A DNA stretch of 63,536 nt from Zelonia costaricensis. Lineage: Eukaryota; Euglenozoa; Kinetoplastea; Trypanosomatida; Trypanosomatidae. Shown here one piece after another: positions 27,512-37,128 of the stretch (position 1 is the stretch's first letter; the number at the start of each line of letters is the position of its first letter). A program made the translations under genes and the position numbers. Under the pieces are notes generated by a model, which worked only from the letters and a program-made list of their open reading frames with translations, did not search any database and was not told the origin of the DNA. The stretch spans positions 1 through 63,536 of the forward strand of contig JASAOO010003443.1 of the NCBI GenBank assembly GCA_030849075.1. Reading direction: 5' to 3'.

Positions 27512-28939
27512 TCAGCGAACGTGCGCGGCAAGGACGTCGGCGAGCATCTCGGCATGTGCGGGGCTACTGTTGATCGCGGGGATGTACCGCACCTCCCTCC
27601 AGCCAAGCTGTCTGAACTTCGCGCAAAGACACTGCTCGATCGCCCACAGCGTCTCGACGTCATCGACGGCGACGCCAGGGCAGACAAGGTATGCAGTCTG
27701 CATGAAGGCGTGCGGCAGCAGCACGCGTGAGGACCGACTCGACGCCACACTGGCGCTGTCGTTGTTCAGGAGCGGCTCCACCTCGACGCACTCGCGGCTC
27801 GTCACCGAGGACGGCTTCGAGTGCAGGGCGGCCATCTGCCGCAGCTGCTTCAGAATGCTAAGAAGCACCTTCTCAATGCGCGGCTCCATCAGCGGCTCGC
27901 CGGTGTCGCCCGTGTAGCCAGCCACGACGCGGCTGGGGTCCAGGGCGTCGGCGAAGATGCGCTCGCCAGCGTCACCAGTGGCGGGGTCGGTTGTCGATGC
28001 CCACGGCAGGCTCAGCAGCTCACGCAGCCGCTCCGTCGTGCGCGTGTATTCGCGGCGACACGTGTCGCCGAACTCGGCAAAGCGCGCCGGCACCCCTTCG
28101 AAGACGAGGAGGAGCCAGTCTGGCTTTCCGTTCTCGCCAATGAAGCGTCGGATGTGGCGGTGCCACGCGGCAAGGTAGGCGGCATCCTGGCTGTAGCTGC
28201 GAATGAAGTGGACGTTGGGAATGCTGCGCTGCTGCTGGAAGTAGCCGCACCCCATTACCGCGTCCCACACCGTGGCGGAGCGCACCGAGGTGTAGTGCGG
28301 GTACAGCGGGAGGATGATGAGGTGCTCCGTGTGCGTGCGAATCGGGTCCCCGGCGGAGTCGCGCGCGTCGATGCCGTAGTTGCCGTGCAGGCGCAGCCGC
28401 TGAAGCGCTGTGGCGATGCTGGTGCCCGAGTGGCAGAAGCCGACCTCCACCTGCGCTGAGACATCGAGCGGCATCGGCGTACCGTCGGCGCCGCGGCGCA
28501 GCCGCTCTTGAAGGCTGAGCTCTAAGCGGCGGGCGAGCAGCGACGCGGTGAGAATAGACGCCGCCACCCCGCGAGAGGCGGCTGGCGGTCTCTCCTGCGG
28601 CACTGCGATGCCGCCGGGCCCTTTGGCCGTGTCGCGCGGTGACGCGGACGTGCTAGGCGATACGTGCGACGAGGGCAGGACCCAGCTGTTGCGGTACGCG
28701 GTGCGAGCCTCACGCATGCGCAGCGGGAGCACGGTTGCGTAGAGCAGCGGCTTCCACAGCCACATCGGCACACGATCAATGAGACGAGGGTTCGAGAGCT
28801 GGGCCTCCAGAAAGCGCCACACATGCCACGCACCGAGGCTCTCGGGGGCCCCTTCGCACACGAGCAGAATACCATAGCGTGTGCCCGTGTTGTAGGCCGT
28901 GTCCAGCACCACCGACGGCGGCGCCGCAAGCTCTTTCAT
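27512..28939 (-). CDS. Ferrochelatase-like protein with Glu at the catalytic His position (475 aa)
   Basis: The whole length aligns by eye with bacterial-type ferrochelatase. GILLVCEGAP (23-32) stands for GILLVNLGTP, LSNPRLID..P (48-58) is conserved, PLYPHYT (211-217) stands for PLYPQYS, CPGVAVDDVETLWAIEQ (420-436) stands for the PGF..D.LETLEEI block, and the YIPAINSSPAHAEML C-terminus is typical. True ferrochelatases insert Fe2+ into protoporphyrin IX using the His of the F/YHG(I/V)P motif. Here that motif reads FEGVPARF, with E281 where the His should be. The acidic E429 of the second catalytic block is kept. NLGTP and the GSPL region are also degraded, and a Ser/Pro/Ala-rich insert sits at about 90-135. 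No mitochondrial presequence is obvious. A normal ferrochelatase activity is therefore doubtful; a porphyrin or heme-binding role is one possibility. Confidence 0.93.
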   Translation of the reverse strand: MKELAAPPSVVLDTAYNTGTRYGILLVCEGAPESLGAWHVWRFLEAQLSNPRLIDRVPMWLWKPLLYATVLPLRMREARTAYRNSWVLPSSHVSPSTSASPRDTAKGPGGIAVPQERPPAASRGVAASILTASLLARRLELSLQERLRRGADGTPMPLDVSAQVEVGFCHSGTSIATALQRLRLHGNYGIDARDSAGDPIRTHTEHLIILPLYPHYTSVRSATVWDAVMGCGYFQQQRSIPNVHFIRSYSQDAAYLAAWHRHIRRFIGENGKPDWLLLVFEGVPARFAEFGDTCRREYTRTTERLRELLSLPWASTTDPATGDAGERIFADALDPSRVVAGYTGDTGEPLMEPRIEKVLLSILKQLRQMAALHSKPSSVTSRECVEVEPLLNNDSASVASSRSSRVLLPHAFMQTAYLVCPGVAVDDVETLWAIEQCLCAKFRQLGWREVRYIPAINSSPAHAEMLADVLAAHVR

Positions 28940-28994
28940 CGCGACGCGTCAGTTCGCGAAGGAGGGGGGGGGGGCGTAACGTTGGCCTGGGGGG

Positions 28995-29030
28995 CTGCAG
29001 AGTGACTTTAGATAAAGAAGAAAAATCGAT
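28995..29030 (-). promoter_or_regulatory. Probable trans-splice acceptors of the ferrochelatase-like gene
   Basis: On the - strand a T/C-rich tract is followed by AG at 29007-29006 and again at 28996-28995. No ATG intervenes before 28939. Confidence 0.55.
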
Positions 29031-29283
29031 GAATGGCGTAAGCGACCCACGCACGAGCCGGGGAAGAGCTAACTCAAAAGGAGCTGAGAAGAAGGGGAAG
29101 ATGAGAAGCAGACGAACTCAACGAATTCGCGGCTCGTTCAGTGGGGCTGCGAAGGAGCAAATCCGTTGAAGTGGAGTGCACTTCCAACACAAAAAAGCAA
29201 AAAGCAAAACGAGCTAGAAGGGAGAAGAGCTGGAGAGGTAAGTGTCGCTTGTGGCGTTGCGGGCCCGCGCGGTGGGGATTGGC

Positions 29284-29436
29284 GGAGTCGGCCCCCCTGT
29301 GATGTGGCCCACGCAATCACTGTCTTGATGCACGTGGAAGGGGGGGAGGGGGAAGGAGGAAAAGAGATGGAAGGGCAAAGACAAAGTGCCACACATTACG
29401 GACAGTGGAGTCGGCCGTGTCCACGCAATCACGGTC
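29284..29436. repeat. Two-copy degenerate repeat in a 3' UTR
   Basis: The pair of blocks GGAGTCGGCC and CACGCAATCAC(T/G)GTCT occurs at 29284-29325 and again, with a shorter spacer, at 29407-29436. Confidence 0.7.
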
Positions 29437-31352
29437 TGCGGTGAAAGCGGCTGGGTTCTCTCTTTCTTTTCTTTCAGTGCAGCGTCGAGTTTTTTGGTGA
29501 TGCAAGGAGCGGCCGAGAAGGTGATACTCGAAGGGAGCGCGACGCTGCAGCTCGGAGGTGAAGAGCGAAACACAACAAAAAAAAAGAAGCGAGAGAGAAC
29601 ACGCAGAGGGGGAAGGGGCGAGGGGGGAGTGCGAGCAGCGTTTTTTGTTTTGTTTTATCGTGCGGGTGGGGGAACAATGAAGCGGAAAGCGTCCGGACTG
29701 TCACGCGCACCTGTCGGGCCTCTCAGAGGAGGTGAGGATCCGACATCCACGACGCGTACGAGTGTGCGCTGCGGGTGGAGGAAAAGACCCCTGATCAAGC
29801 ATCTTCTTTCTTTCGGTTTTGTGGAAGACTTCGGCTTTTTTTTTGTGATGTGTGAAGGGGAACGCGGGGGAGGGGGGACGGGTGGGGCTTTCGCAAAGCG
29901 CTCGCCACTCCCATCCTTTTGCGGTCATCCTGCGGCAGCAGTGGGCGGCGATGCACACGGAGAACGCTAGCGATGCGATAGCAATGCCAAAGTGGCGTCG
30001 ACGAGGTCGGCGTTGAGGCGCGCCACACTGCGTTGCGCATGGGTCGCGGGGTTGCAGCGTACGCAAAAAAGATAACACCGAGTCTCGCCCTATTTCAAAC
30101 GCGCTACGCTCAGGAGCCACAAGGCCAATAAAAGCTCAGCACGGAAGAATGGGGGCAGGGGCAGGGACGGAGTAGCTGACCCGATGTCGTGCTCACTTTC
30201 TCTCTCCCGTCTCTCTCTCTCGAATTTTCTCGTGATGCAGATGCCCTTGGTGAGTAACAGCGAGGAGCTGGGGGAGGAGTGACGTTGTAAAGGAGGAGAA
30301 AAACGGGTGCTGCCCACTCGCCCTTGGAAAGGGGAGAGAGGGGAGGGGGGCAAAGAAGAAGGGACGAGCTCGGCCTAGCATCGCCCCTGCACTTGCCTGC
30401 GGCAGCACAAAGCCTTGCAGTGGTGCGACGTGTTCGAAGCGACGGTGCAGGAGGAGTATGGTCGGTACAAGCTGCAGACACACCCGCGCTCGGTGGGGTC
30501 TGCCAGCAAACATACACGGAAACGGGATTCTGAACGGCAGACAATAGCACACTTCATGCATCGGGCACGTGCCACAGCGGCACGTCAGTCAGGGCTTTAA
30601 ACGGCATTCGCGGTCGAGGAAGGAAAGGGAACGGTTCGGGGGAGTGGGAGGGGGGAGGCTAAGCAAGGAAGGGTGGGAAGGGTCAAGAGGAGAAAGACAG
30701 AAAAAACAAAAAGAAGAATGCGGTGAGCCTGTGATGGGAGTGCACATGCAGAGAGTCAGAGACAGAGTAAAAAAGGGGGAGAGAGGGTGAACAGAAAGAT
30801 ACCGCAGGTACCTTAGCGCTGACGCAAACAGCCACAGAAGGTAAACAACAACAGAACAAAAAAAAAGGATCCAAAAGGCCGACCCATGATAGCCATCCGC
30901 AAGACAACAATGTGTCCCCAAACGAGAGCGTCGCTGCTGCGATCGCGTGCCCACTACACACAGAACGAAGAGAAGGGGACTGAGGCGCTTCAAAACTCGT
31001 TCTCCAGTACTTGTGCCGTCGGCAACCGCTCCACCTTCTCTGTGCAAGAGACATGTCTGGACCATCAAACCCGCGCTGTGACACACACCCGCCACGTCAC
31101 TCAACATGCCACCCCCACCCACCCACCCCCCCTCTCACGCTACACCTTGGGAGAGGGGGGGGGAGGGAGGACCAACAAGGAACAAACAGGACAATGAAAA
31201 GAGAACGATGACGTCACGAAGAGAAAAATACGCGACAGCAACCGTCGAATGGCAAGCACAGGTGCGACAGCGCCAAGGCCGCAGCTCTTCTATTCAGCAC
31301 CAACAACAGATACGCGCTCCTCTAACCAAGATGAAGAATGAAACAGTGACAG

Positions 31353-33377
31353 CTATGCGGTCGGCCTCTCGAGCGCAGCGAGCGCATCATCAATGCCGAT
31401 CCACGACTGGTTCTTGCCCACGTTGCGCAGGAACAGCTGGGCCTGAATGATCCGCAGGTACACGAGCCGCTTGTGCGCGTTGGCCCGGTTGTAGAGCACG
31501 TACTCGCCGGACGTCGAGGCAACCATGCGGAAGCGCCACGGTGACTTCTCGTACTTCTCGTAGTGCTGGTTCACGTGGCGACCGAGCGCCACATCGATGC
31601 CGTCCCAGTGGCGACTGTGGTAGCGCGGCGGCTTTGCAGACTCAAGGCTCACACTCGGCCGCTTCCAGACCACGCGTGGCCCGGGGGCGCGGCGGTGCCG
31701 CTCGTACGCCTTCTCCTCCTCGGGCGTCGGCTTGACAGGCCGCAGCATGCCGTCGCGCAGGTAGAAGACGCGGCCCCTGTCGCTGCCTCCGGGCCGCGGG
31801 CCGCCCTCCGCCGGTGGCGTCGGCACTTTCGGCTTGTCCGCCTTTGTCGGCTCCGACGCTTTGCGGGAGAGCGGCGCCTCCTCTACCGTTGTCGGTGCCG
31901 AGGCGATCATCTCCTCACCGTCCTCGCCCTCGCCCGGAGCGATCATGGACGGGTTGAGGGTGCGCTCGTTTTCTGGTGGCGGGAGCGTGCTCGTCGGGCA
32001 CGATGGCGTTGACGTCGCAGGCGTGGCGTCTTCCTGCGGCGCAGCCTCAGTCTCTGCCTGCGTCCCTTCCTCGGCGTGCACGGAGTCCGGTCCGGAGCTG
32101 TGGACCGGTTGGTCCACGGCAAGAAGGCCGTCCGCCCCGCACTCGCCGTCACTCGCCACCGGCTCCCCTTCCATCGTGGCCGGGGCCGACTTGTAACTCG
32201 TATTCTGAGAAGACGGCGCGGGGGACGTGGCACCTGAGACCGGCGCGGAGTGGCTCGATGCTGGCGCCACCGGCTGCTGCGGCGCTGCTCGGGCGATGGG
32301 CGACGGAATGGCTTCGTCGTCTTCTGCCTCCTGCACGATGCGGTCGAGGTCGATGCGGGACAGCCGGCGCTGCTGCTGCTCAATGTCGTGCTCGAACATG
32401 ATGATGCTGGGCGCCAGCTTGATGCTCCCCTCGGCAAACGCGACACGCGCCGCCGCCATGAGGCAGGTCACAACTTGGCGGTCGCTCTTGCCATCGACGA
32501 GGTCGGAGTCGGTGAAGAGCTGCGCGTCAACGAGGCTGTACCGCTTCTTCGCAGTCTTCAAGAAGGTCGCGACGTTGTCGCGAACGAAGAACCCGGTGGT
32601 GCGCTTCGGCACCTTCAGCGCGTCGTCTGCGACCGGCGGGTCCTCCATCTTCTGGAGCAGGACATGGAGCACGACGCCGGAGCGGAGGGCGTCGATGAAG
32701 TTAGGCATCGAGAGGACCTCGCTGTTGTACTTGTCACCCACCATCTTGGCGACCCACTCGCGCACCTCCTCGGCCATGATTTCGTCCAGGTTCTCGCGGG
32801 TGGGGGTGGCGCTCAGCTTGCTCATCGTCCGCGGCAGCGCGCCTGAGGCCTCCATGGAGGCCTTGCTCCCGTCCGCCCCACAGCCGGCGAGCCCGACGCT
32901 GCTCGTCATGCTCGTCTCGTTGACCGTGACGTGCCGCAGCGAGCTCGACGCGCGCAGCAGCTCCGACTGCTGCGCGTTCAGAGAGTTGCGCCGCGAACTG
33001 CCTGAGGTGTTGCGCACGGCCGGCAGAACGCGGTTGTTGGCGTGCTGCACGCTGTACAGCCGCTCCAGCGACCGGGCGGCGTCGCGCTCTGTGAAGCCCT
33101 TCATCTCGGCCTGGCGAATGGCGCTCTCGACGTCGGCGTCGCTGGCTTCGGCGACGGCCTGCCGCAGGCGGTCGGCGACCTCGTTGCGCTGCGGCATCCT
33201 CTGCACCTGGAAGAGCTTGTAAAGGTCGTCGAAGAGGGCCGACGGGCTCTGACCGGCCTTCTCAGCCTCCGCGATGATGTCGGCCACCTTGTCCACCTTG
33301 GAAAAGTCGTAGATGCGGTACATCTCGCGCAGATCGGACCGATCCTGCGAGGTGAACGCCGCCGCTTCTGCCGACAT
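31353..33377 (-). CDS. Calponin-homology-domain protein (674 aa)
   Basis: Residues about 205-325 form a calponin-homology domain: REWVAKMVGDKY, then DALRSGVVLHVLLQKM, FFVRDNVATFLKTAKK and DLVDGKSDRQVVTCLMAAA fit the core helices. CH domains bind actin or microtubules. The N-terminal 115 residues contain two similar helical modules of about 40 residues (VDKVADIIAEAEKAG...LYKLFQVQ and ADVESAIRQAEMKGF...LERLYSVQ). The middle (340-540) is Ser/Pro/Ala/Glu-rich and probably disordered. A conserved-looking C-terminal module follows (HWDGIDVALGRHVNQHYEKY, then YVLYNRANAHKRLVYLRIIQAQLFL). A cytoskeletal or flagellar role is inferred. The start ATG lies 8 nt after a strong acceptor. Confidence 0.93.
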   Translation of the reverse strand: MSAEAAAFTSQDRSDLREMYRIYDFSKVDKVADIIAEAEKAGQSPSALFDDLYKLFQVQRMPQRNEVADRLRQAVAEASDADVESAIRQAEMKGFTERDAARSLERLYSVQHANNRVLPAVRNTSGSSRRNSLNAQQSELLRASSSLRHVTVNETSMTSSVGLAGCGADGSKASMEASGALPRTMSKLSATPTRENLDEIMAEEVREWVAKMVGDKYNSEVLSMPNFIDALRSGVVLHVLLQKMEDPPVADDALKVPKRTTGFFVRDNVATFLKTAKKRYSLVDAQLFTDSDLVDGKSDRQVVTCLMAAARVAFAEGSIKLAPSIIMFEHDIEQQQRRLSRIDLDRIVQEAEDDEAIPSPIARAAPQQPVAPASSHSAPVSGATSPAPSSQNTSYKSAPATMEGEPVASDGECGADGLLAVDQPVHSSGPDSVHAEEGTQAETEAAPQEDATPATSTPSCPTSTLPPPENERTLNPSMIAPGEGEDGEEMIASAPTTVEEAPLSRKASEPTKADKPKVPTPPAEGGPRPGGSDRGRVFYLRDGMLRPVKPTPEEEKAYERHRRAPGPRVVWKRPSVSLESAKPPRYHSRHWDGIDVALGRHVNQHYEKYEKSPWRFRMVASTSGEYVLYNRANAHKRLVYLRIIQAQLFLRNVGKNQSWIGIDDALAALERPTA

Positions 33378-33385
33378 GAGGTACG

Positions 33386-33408
33386 CTGGAGGGAGAGGGT
33401 GGGAGCCG
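33386..33408 (-). promoter_or_regulatory. Probable trans-splice acceptor of the CH gene
   Basis: On the - strand an uninterrupted C/T tract ends in CCAG with AG at 33387-33386. It leaves an 8-nt 5' UTR, so an upstream alternative may also be used. Confidence 0.5.
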
Positions 33409-34257
33409 TCAGTTCAGTCAAAGATGTCTGTCAAGAATGATGAGAAGCTAGCTACAGAGGAAGTGGAAACAATTCACAACAACGATGCAGGGCGCGCGCG
33501 GTGTGCACAAATGTACTGCGTGGGACAACCTGCAAAGCACGAAGGCGGCAGCGAGCAGAAAAAAAAAAACAAGACAAACGAGGGCACAGGCGACGAGAGG
33601 AGGGCGTAGAGTGAGGTGCACAATGTGAGCCCACAGGACAACAACGTGGGCGGTAGTGAGGCTCAAGAAAGCGAGGCGAAGTTCATCTACACGGTGGAGT
33701 TGAATCCGCCTCGTACTACGAGGATCACGTCACTCTTTTGCACCGACATCTTGCCCGGAGGCGTAACACGCGTGCGAGGGCTTTCATCCGCTTTGATGTT
33801 GTTGGATTCTTCTGTTTTGCTTCTCATTGCTCGTGGCCGCTTACGAGGCCGGACTGAACTCACTCGGCGACGAGGCGCATCAGCGGCACTGCACGCACGG
33901 ACGCACGCACCGCCTCTGCAAATGGACAGCGATAGCAGCCGCTACGTGCGCGTCGGTCTTTACAGACAGCAATCGCGAGCAGCCGCACACGATCAGACAA
34001 CGTCACGGAACGAGACTCCCGAATGAGAGCGCGTTGCTTCGCCACAATCGTCCAAGTAGCGAGGCCGTGTTACACGGCAAAAAAAAAATGAGGCAGCCAA
34101 GCTGCTGTCAGGGGAGGGACGGGGGTGGGTGAGTGGCGGGGTGCGTAGAAAAGAAAGTGCTGCAACATCTTCGAGCACACAGCGGCCCTTTCCGGCGATT
34201 CCGACAACCACACGCAGCCTCGCTTACAGGGTGCAGCATTTCCTCCCCATGCCGCCG

Positions 34258-34313
34258 CCCCCCCCCCAACCCAACCCAACCCAAACCTCCTCCTACCCCT
34301 CCCCCACCCACCC
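34258..34313 (-). promoter_or_regulatory. Two G-quadruplex motifs in the MRI1 3' UTR
   Basis: On the - strand (the sense strand) 34296-34313 has G tracts of 3, 3, 5 and 4 with single-nucleotide loops. Next to it, 34258-34282 has G tracts of 3, 3, 3 and 10 with TT loops. They begin about 24 nt after the MRI1 stop codon. Confidence 0.8.
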
Positions 34314-34336
34314 ACCACAAGACTCGCAAACCGCGT

Positions 34337-35464
34337 TCACTTCTGGGCGGTAATGGCAGCGATGTCGTAGTACGGCGCTACCGCCGCTGGCGCCTGGACA
34401 CCCTTCTCGGTGATGATACCGCCGGTGATGAGCTCGCCTGGCGTGATGTCGAACACGGGGTTCCAGATGGACAGGTTCGGTCCATCGGCCACGACGCGCT
34501 GCTTCGTGACCATGTTGGTCGTAATCTCCGTGGTTTCGCGCTCCTCGATCTCGACCCGGTCGCCGTTGGCCGTCTTTGCGTCCAGCGTCGTCGTCGGTGC
34601 CGCCACGTAGAACTTCACGCCGTGAAACTTGGCAGACACCGCCAGGTTGTACGTGCCGATCTTGTTTGCGGTGTCCCCGTTCTGGCAGATGCGGTCGGCT
34701 CCGACGACCACAGCATCGATCTTGCGGCTCTTCATGAGAGACGAGGCCGCGCCATCGCAGATCAGCGTGCACGGGATGCCCTCCTGCACACACTCGTACA
34801 CCGTGAGCCGCGCCCCCTGGTTCCACGGCCGCGTCTCGCACGCGTACACCTGCTCGAGCTGGCCGTCGTAGAAGACCTGGCGCACCACGCCAAGCGCCGT
34901 GCCGTAGCGGGACGTGGCCAGGGCGCCGGTGTTGCAGATCGTGAGGATGTTCACCTTGTCGCGGCCCTCCGCCTTGGCCGCAGCGACAATGTGCGCGGCG
35001 CCGTGCTTCATGATGCCCTCGTTGAAGGCCACATCCTCGGCGTAAACGGCCTCGGCGAGCCGTACAAACGCCTGTGCCACCTCGGCCGGCGACGCAGACG
35101 TGTCGAGCCGCTCGATCTCCGCCTTTAGGTCGCGCAGGCAGTTGAAAAGGTTGACGGCGGTGGGGCGGCTCGTCATGATGTAGTCACAGCTCTGCAGCAG
35201 AAACGCCTGCACCTCGGGCCCACTCGCCAGCGCGCCGTCGGCCACCTTCTTCTGCGTGGCGACAGCGATGCCGAGAGCGGCGCTGACGGCGATCGCCGGG
35301 GCGCCGCGGACGCGCATCTCCTTGATGGCCGCCCAAATGTCCTCGACGGTGTGCACGTCATCGAAGACCGTCTCCAGCGGCAGCTTGCGCTGGTCGAGCA
35401 GCCGCAGGGAGCCGGGCGTGTACTTGATCGACTCCAGCGTCGTGTGGTGCGGCATGGACGCCAT
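34337..35464 (-). CDS. MRI1: Methylthioribose-1-phosphate isomerase (375 aa)
   Basis: It converts 5-methylthioribose-1-phosphate to methylthioribulose-1-phosphate in the methionine salvage pathway, in the cytosol. It belongs to the eIF2B-alpha/beta/delta-like fold but has the isomerase-specific residues: C177 in [19 protein letters not shown] and D257 in [21 protein letters not shown]. They are 80 residues apart, the same spacing as C160 and D240 of the Bacillus enzyme. RGAPAIAV (53-60) and SRPTAVNLF (99-107) are the conserved sugar-phosphate-binding blocks. The length is typical. The frame is open for a further 174 codons upstream but without ATG and through UTR-like sequence, so the ATG at 35464 is used. 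Near-identity to family consensus makes regulatory eIF2B unlikely. Confidence 0.96.
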   Translation of the reverse strand: MASMPHHTTLESIKYTPGSLRLLDQRKLPLETVFDDVHTVEDIWAAIKEMRVRGAPAIAVSAALGIAVATQKKVADGALASGPEVQAFLLQSCDYIMTSRPTAVNLFNCLRDLKAEIERLDTSASPAEVAQAFVRLAEAVYAEDVAFNEGIMKHGAAHIVAAAKAEGRDKVNILTICNTGALATSRYGTALGVVRQVFYDGQLEQVYACETRPWNQGARLTVYECVQEGIPCTLICDGAASSLMKSRKIDAVVVGADRICQNGDTANKIGTYNLAVSAKFHGVKFYVAAPTTTLDAKTANGDRVEIEERETTEITTNMVTKQRVVADGPNLSIWNPVFDITPGELITGGIITEKGVQAPAAVAPYYDIAAITAQK

Positions 35465-35985
35465 GATGACGGTAGGAGCGCGTCGAGAAGAAAGGGGGTG
35501 GGGAAGGGAATACGAGAACGGAGGGGCGAGGACCGCGTGATGGGACACAAGGGGAGTGGGAGGACGGGCAAGGCTGTGGTGCAGGTTGTCGACGCTTCGA
35601 TGTCCGGGTGTCGAGGAGGGAAAAGAGATCCATTTGGCGGAGAGGAGACGTTTGAGAAAGAGGAGAGCGTGCAAGGTTTGGCCGATAGTGGACCTTGACA
35701 GGCGTGGCGCCGGAAGGAAACTAACGGAGTGCGCCTCCGGCAACGCCATCGTGCGGGGGGCATACAAAGCGGCTCGTTGCCGACACACAATTGGCGTCTG
35801 AGTTGCCGCGCGTTTTCTTTTTGGTTTTCGTGCCTTGAGTAAGGTGCGTAGATGCAAAGTGTGAGTAGGTGACAAAGAGGGACTGAAGGAGAAACACGTA
35901 CCCTCCAATCTCGTCGCGTGCCACCTGCGGTACAGGCACCACCGCAGTCCGGCCGGAAGGGGAACAGACACTTCCCGAGGCGACA
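35465..35985 (-). other. Intergenic region, UTRs only
   Basis: 521 bp between SFT2 and MRI1. A C/T-rich stretch on the - strand lies just upstream of the MRI1 ATG, but a clean AG could not be chosen. No gene is seen. Confidence 0.75.
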
Positions 35986-36519
35986 CTACCGTTTCATCCC
36001 AAAGCAGGCGAGAATAGCGTCGCGCGCGAACGGGATGTAGCTAAGGGTGTACCACGTCATGGCGAGGTACTGCAGCAGCACGGTAATGATGGTCAGAAAC
36101 GGGATCTTCACGGCGAGGGCAAAGACAAAGGTGAGCACCATGCAGGCGATGAACACCACCGCGCACATCCACCGCTGCGCCGCGAACATGTTCTTGAACT
36201 GCCGCACTGGCCCGCAGAGGAAGAAGGTGCTGCCGACGGAGAAGATGTTGGCCACCGTGTTGATCACGGCAAAGGTGTTCAGGTCGTGCTTGAAGACCAT
36301 GATCCAGGCGATGATGGAGAAGATGACGCTCGCAAGCATGCACGCGCCGAAGCCGATGAGGCGCTCGCTAAACGAGAAGGACGGACATAGCGACTGATTC
36401 TCATCCTCTTGCCGGCCGCTGATGTTGCGTTGAATGTGGTCACCAATCGGGGTGTTATAGAGGCCCTCCAGGTTGTCTAGCTTGACGTAGGAAGACTCAA
36501 GTGGACTTGCAGACGTCAT
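35986..36519 (-). CDS. SFT2: SFT2/GOT1-family vesicle transport protein (177 aa)
   Basis: A small tetraspanning membrane protein of the Got1/Sft2 family, which takes part in retrograde traffic and fusion at the Golgi. A hydrophilic N-terminus of about 50 residues is followed by [17 protein letters not shown], the conserved entry to the first membrane helix. Four hydrophobic segments lie at about 53-75, 82-102, 117-137 and 141-165. The [19 protein letters not shown] loop is characteristic of SFT2. The length is close to that of yeast Sft2. The start is the first ATG after an acceptor 22 nt upstream. Confidence 0.93.
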   Translation of the reverse strand: MTSASPLESSYVKLDNLEGLYNTPIGDHIQRNISGRQEDENQSLCPSFSFSERLIGFGACMLASVIFSIIAWIMVFKHDLNTFAVINTVANIFSVGSTFFLCGPVRQFKNMFAAQRWMCAVVFIACMVLTFVFALAVKIPFLTIITVLLQYLAMTWYTLSYIPFARDAILACFGMKR

Positions 36520-37128
36520 GTTGCAGAAAGAGAAAAGCGAGCTGCACAGGGGGCGCGAGAAAGGACGGAGACAAGCCGAGGGCTCGTCACAGGGAAGGCG
36601 ATGATAGCTTCAATGCTGCTTTTAGCGATCGGTAGTGGACGAGAAAAGTAGAACGGCCTCACACAGATGACGCCAACGGGCTCATCAGATCATCCAGCCT
36701 CGCGGTGTACCCCCACCAGAGATAAATCCGCTGTCTGGTTCTAGGACCGCACCTCCGCCTCTGCTCCCCACCCCCCGTCGTCTCGGCGCCGCTCGTCACG
36801 ATGTGCGAAACCACTAGAGACGTGCGGCTGGATGGTCGGACATGCGCGTTTTCTTTGTTTCCATTTTCTCCTTTTTTTTTTCGGTAGCCACACCAGTAGT
36901 GGAGCAAGAGCAGCCTCAACCAGCCAGTTGAACAGAACACACGTGCGCAGAGAAGGAGGGGAGGGGGAGGGCGGGGAGACGAGGAAAAACGACAGTGCAA
37001 AGAGGACTGGAACGAAGCACCGGGAGAGGGGGGGGGGTGAGGTGGCTCCGCCAAGCAGTGCCGACCCCAAGCCGCCGCTGCAACGCCGTACCAGTCTTTC
37101 GCGCTCTGCGCGTCTCGAAGGCGCGAGA
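36520..37128 (-). other. Intergenic region, UTRs only
   Basis: About 610 bp between the IMPACT homologue and SFT2. No gene is seen. Confidence 0.75.
36542..36572 (-). promoter_or_regulatory. Probable trans-splice acceptor of SFT2
   Basis: On the - strand a C/T-rich tract ends in TGCAG with AG at 36543-36542, 22 nt before the ATG. Confidence 0.5.

Larger units (their letters stand above)
28940..31352 (-). other. Intergenic region of 2.4 kb, UTRs only
   Basis: It holds the 3' UTR of the calponin-homology gene and the 5' region of the ferrochelatase-like gene. It is G/A-rich on the + strand. A short repeated motif occurs twice (29284-29325 and 29407-29436). No gene is supported. Confidence 0.7.
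33378..34336 (-). other. Intergenic region, UTRs only
   Basis: About 960 bp holding the MRI1 3' UTR, with two G-quadruplex motifs near the stop, and the 5' region of the CH gene. No gene is seen. Confidence 0.75.

Noticed and set aside
34267..34286. Telomere-like CCAAC repeats
   Set aside because: The unit is not the trypanosomatid telomere repeat (TTAGGG) and only about four units are present inside a gene cluster.
35465..35986. 174-codon upstream extension of MRI1
   Set aside because: No ATG opens it and the sequence is UTR-like; the family normally starts near [17 protein letters not shown].
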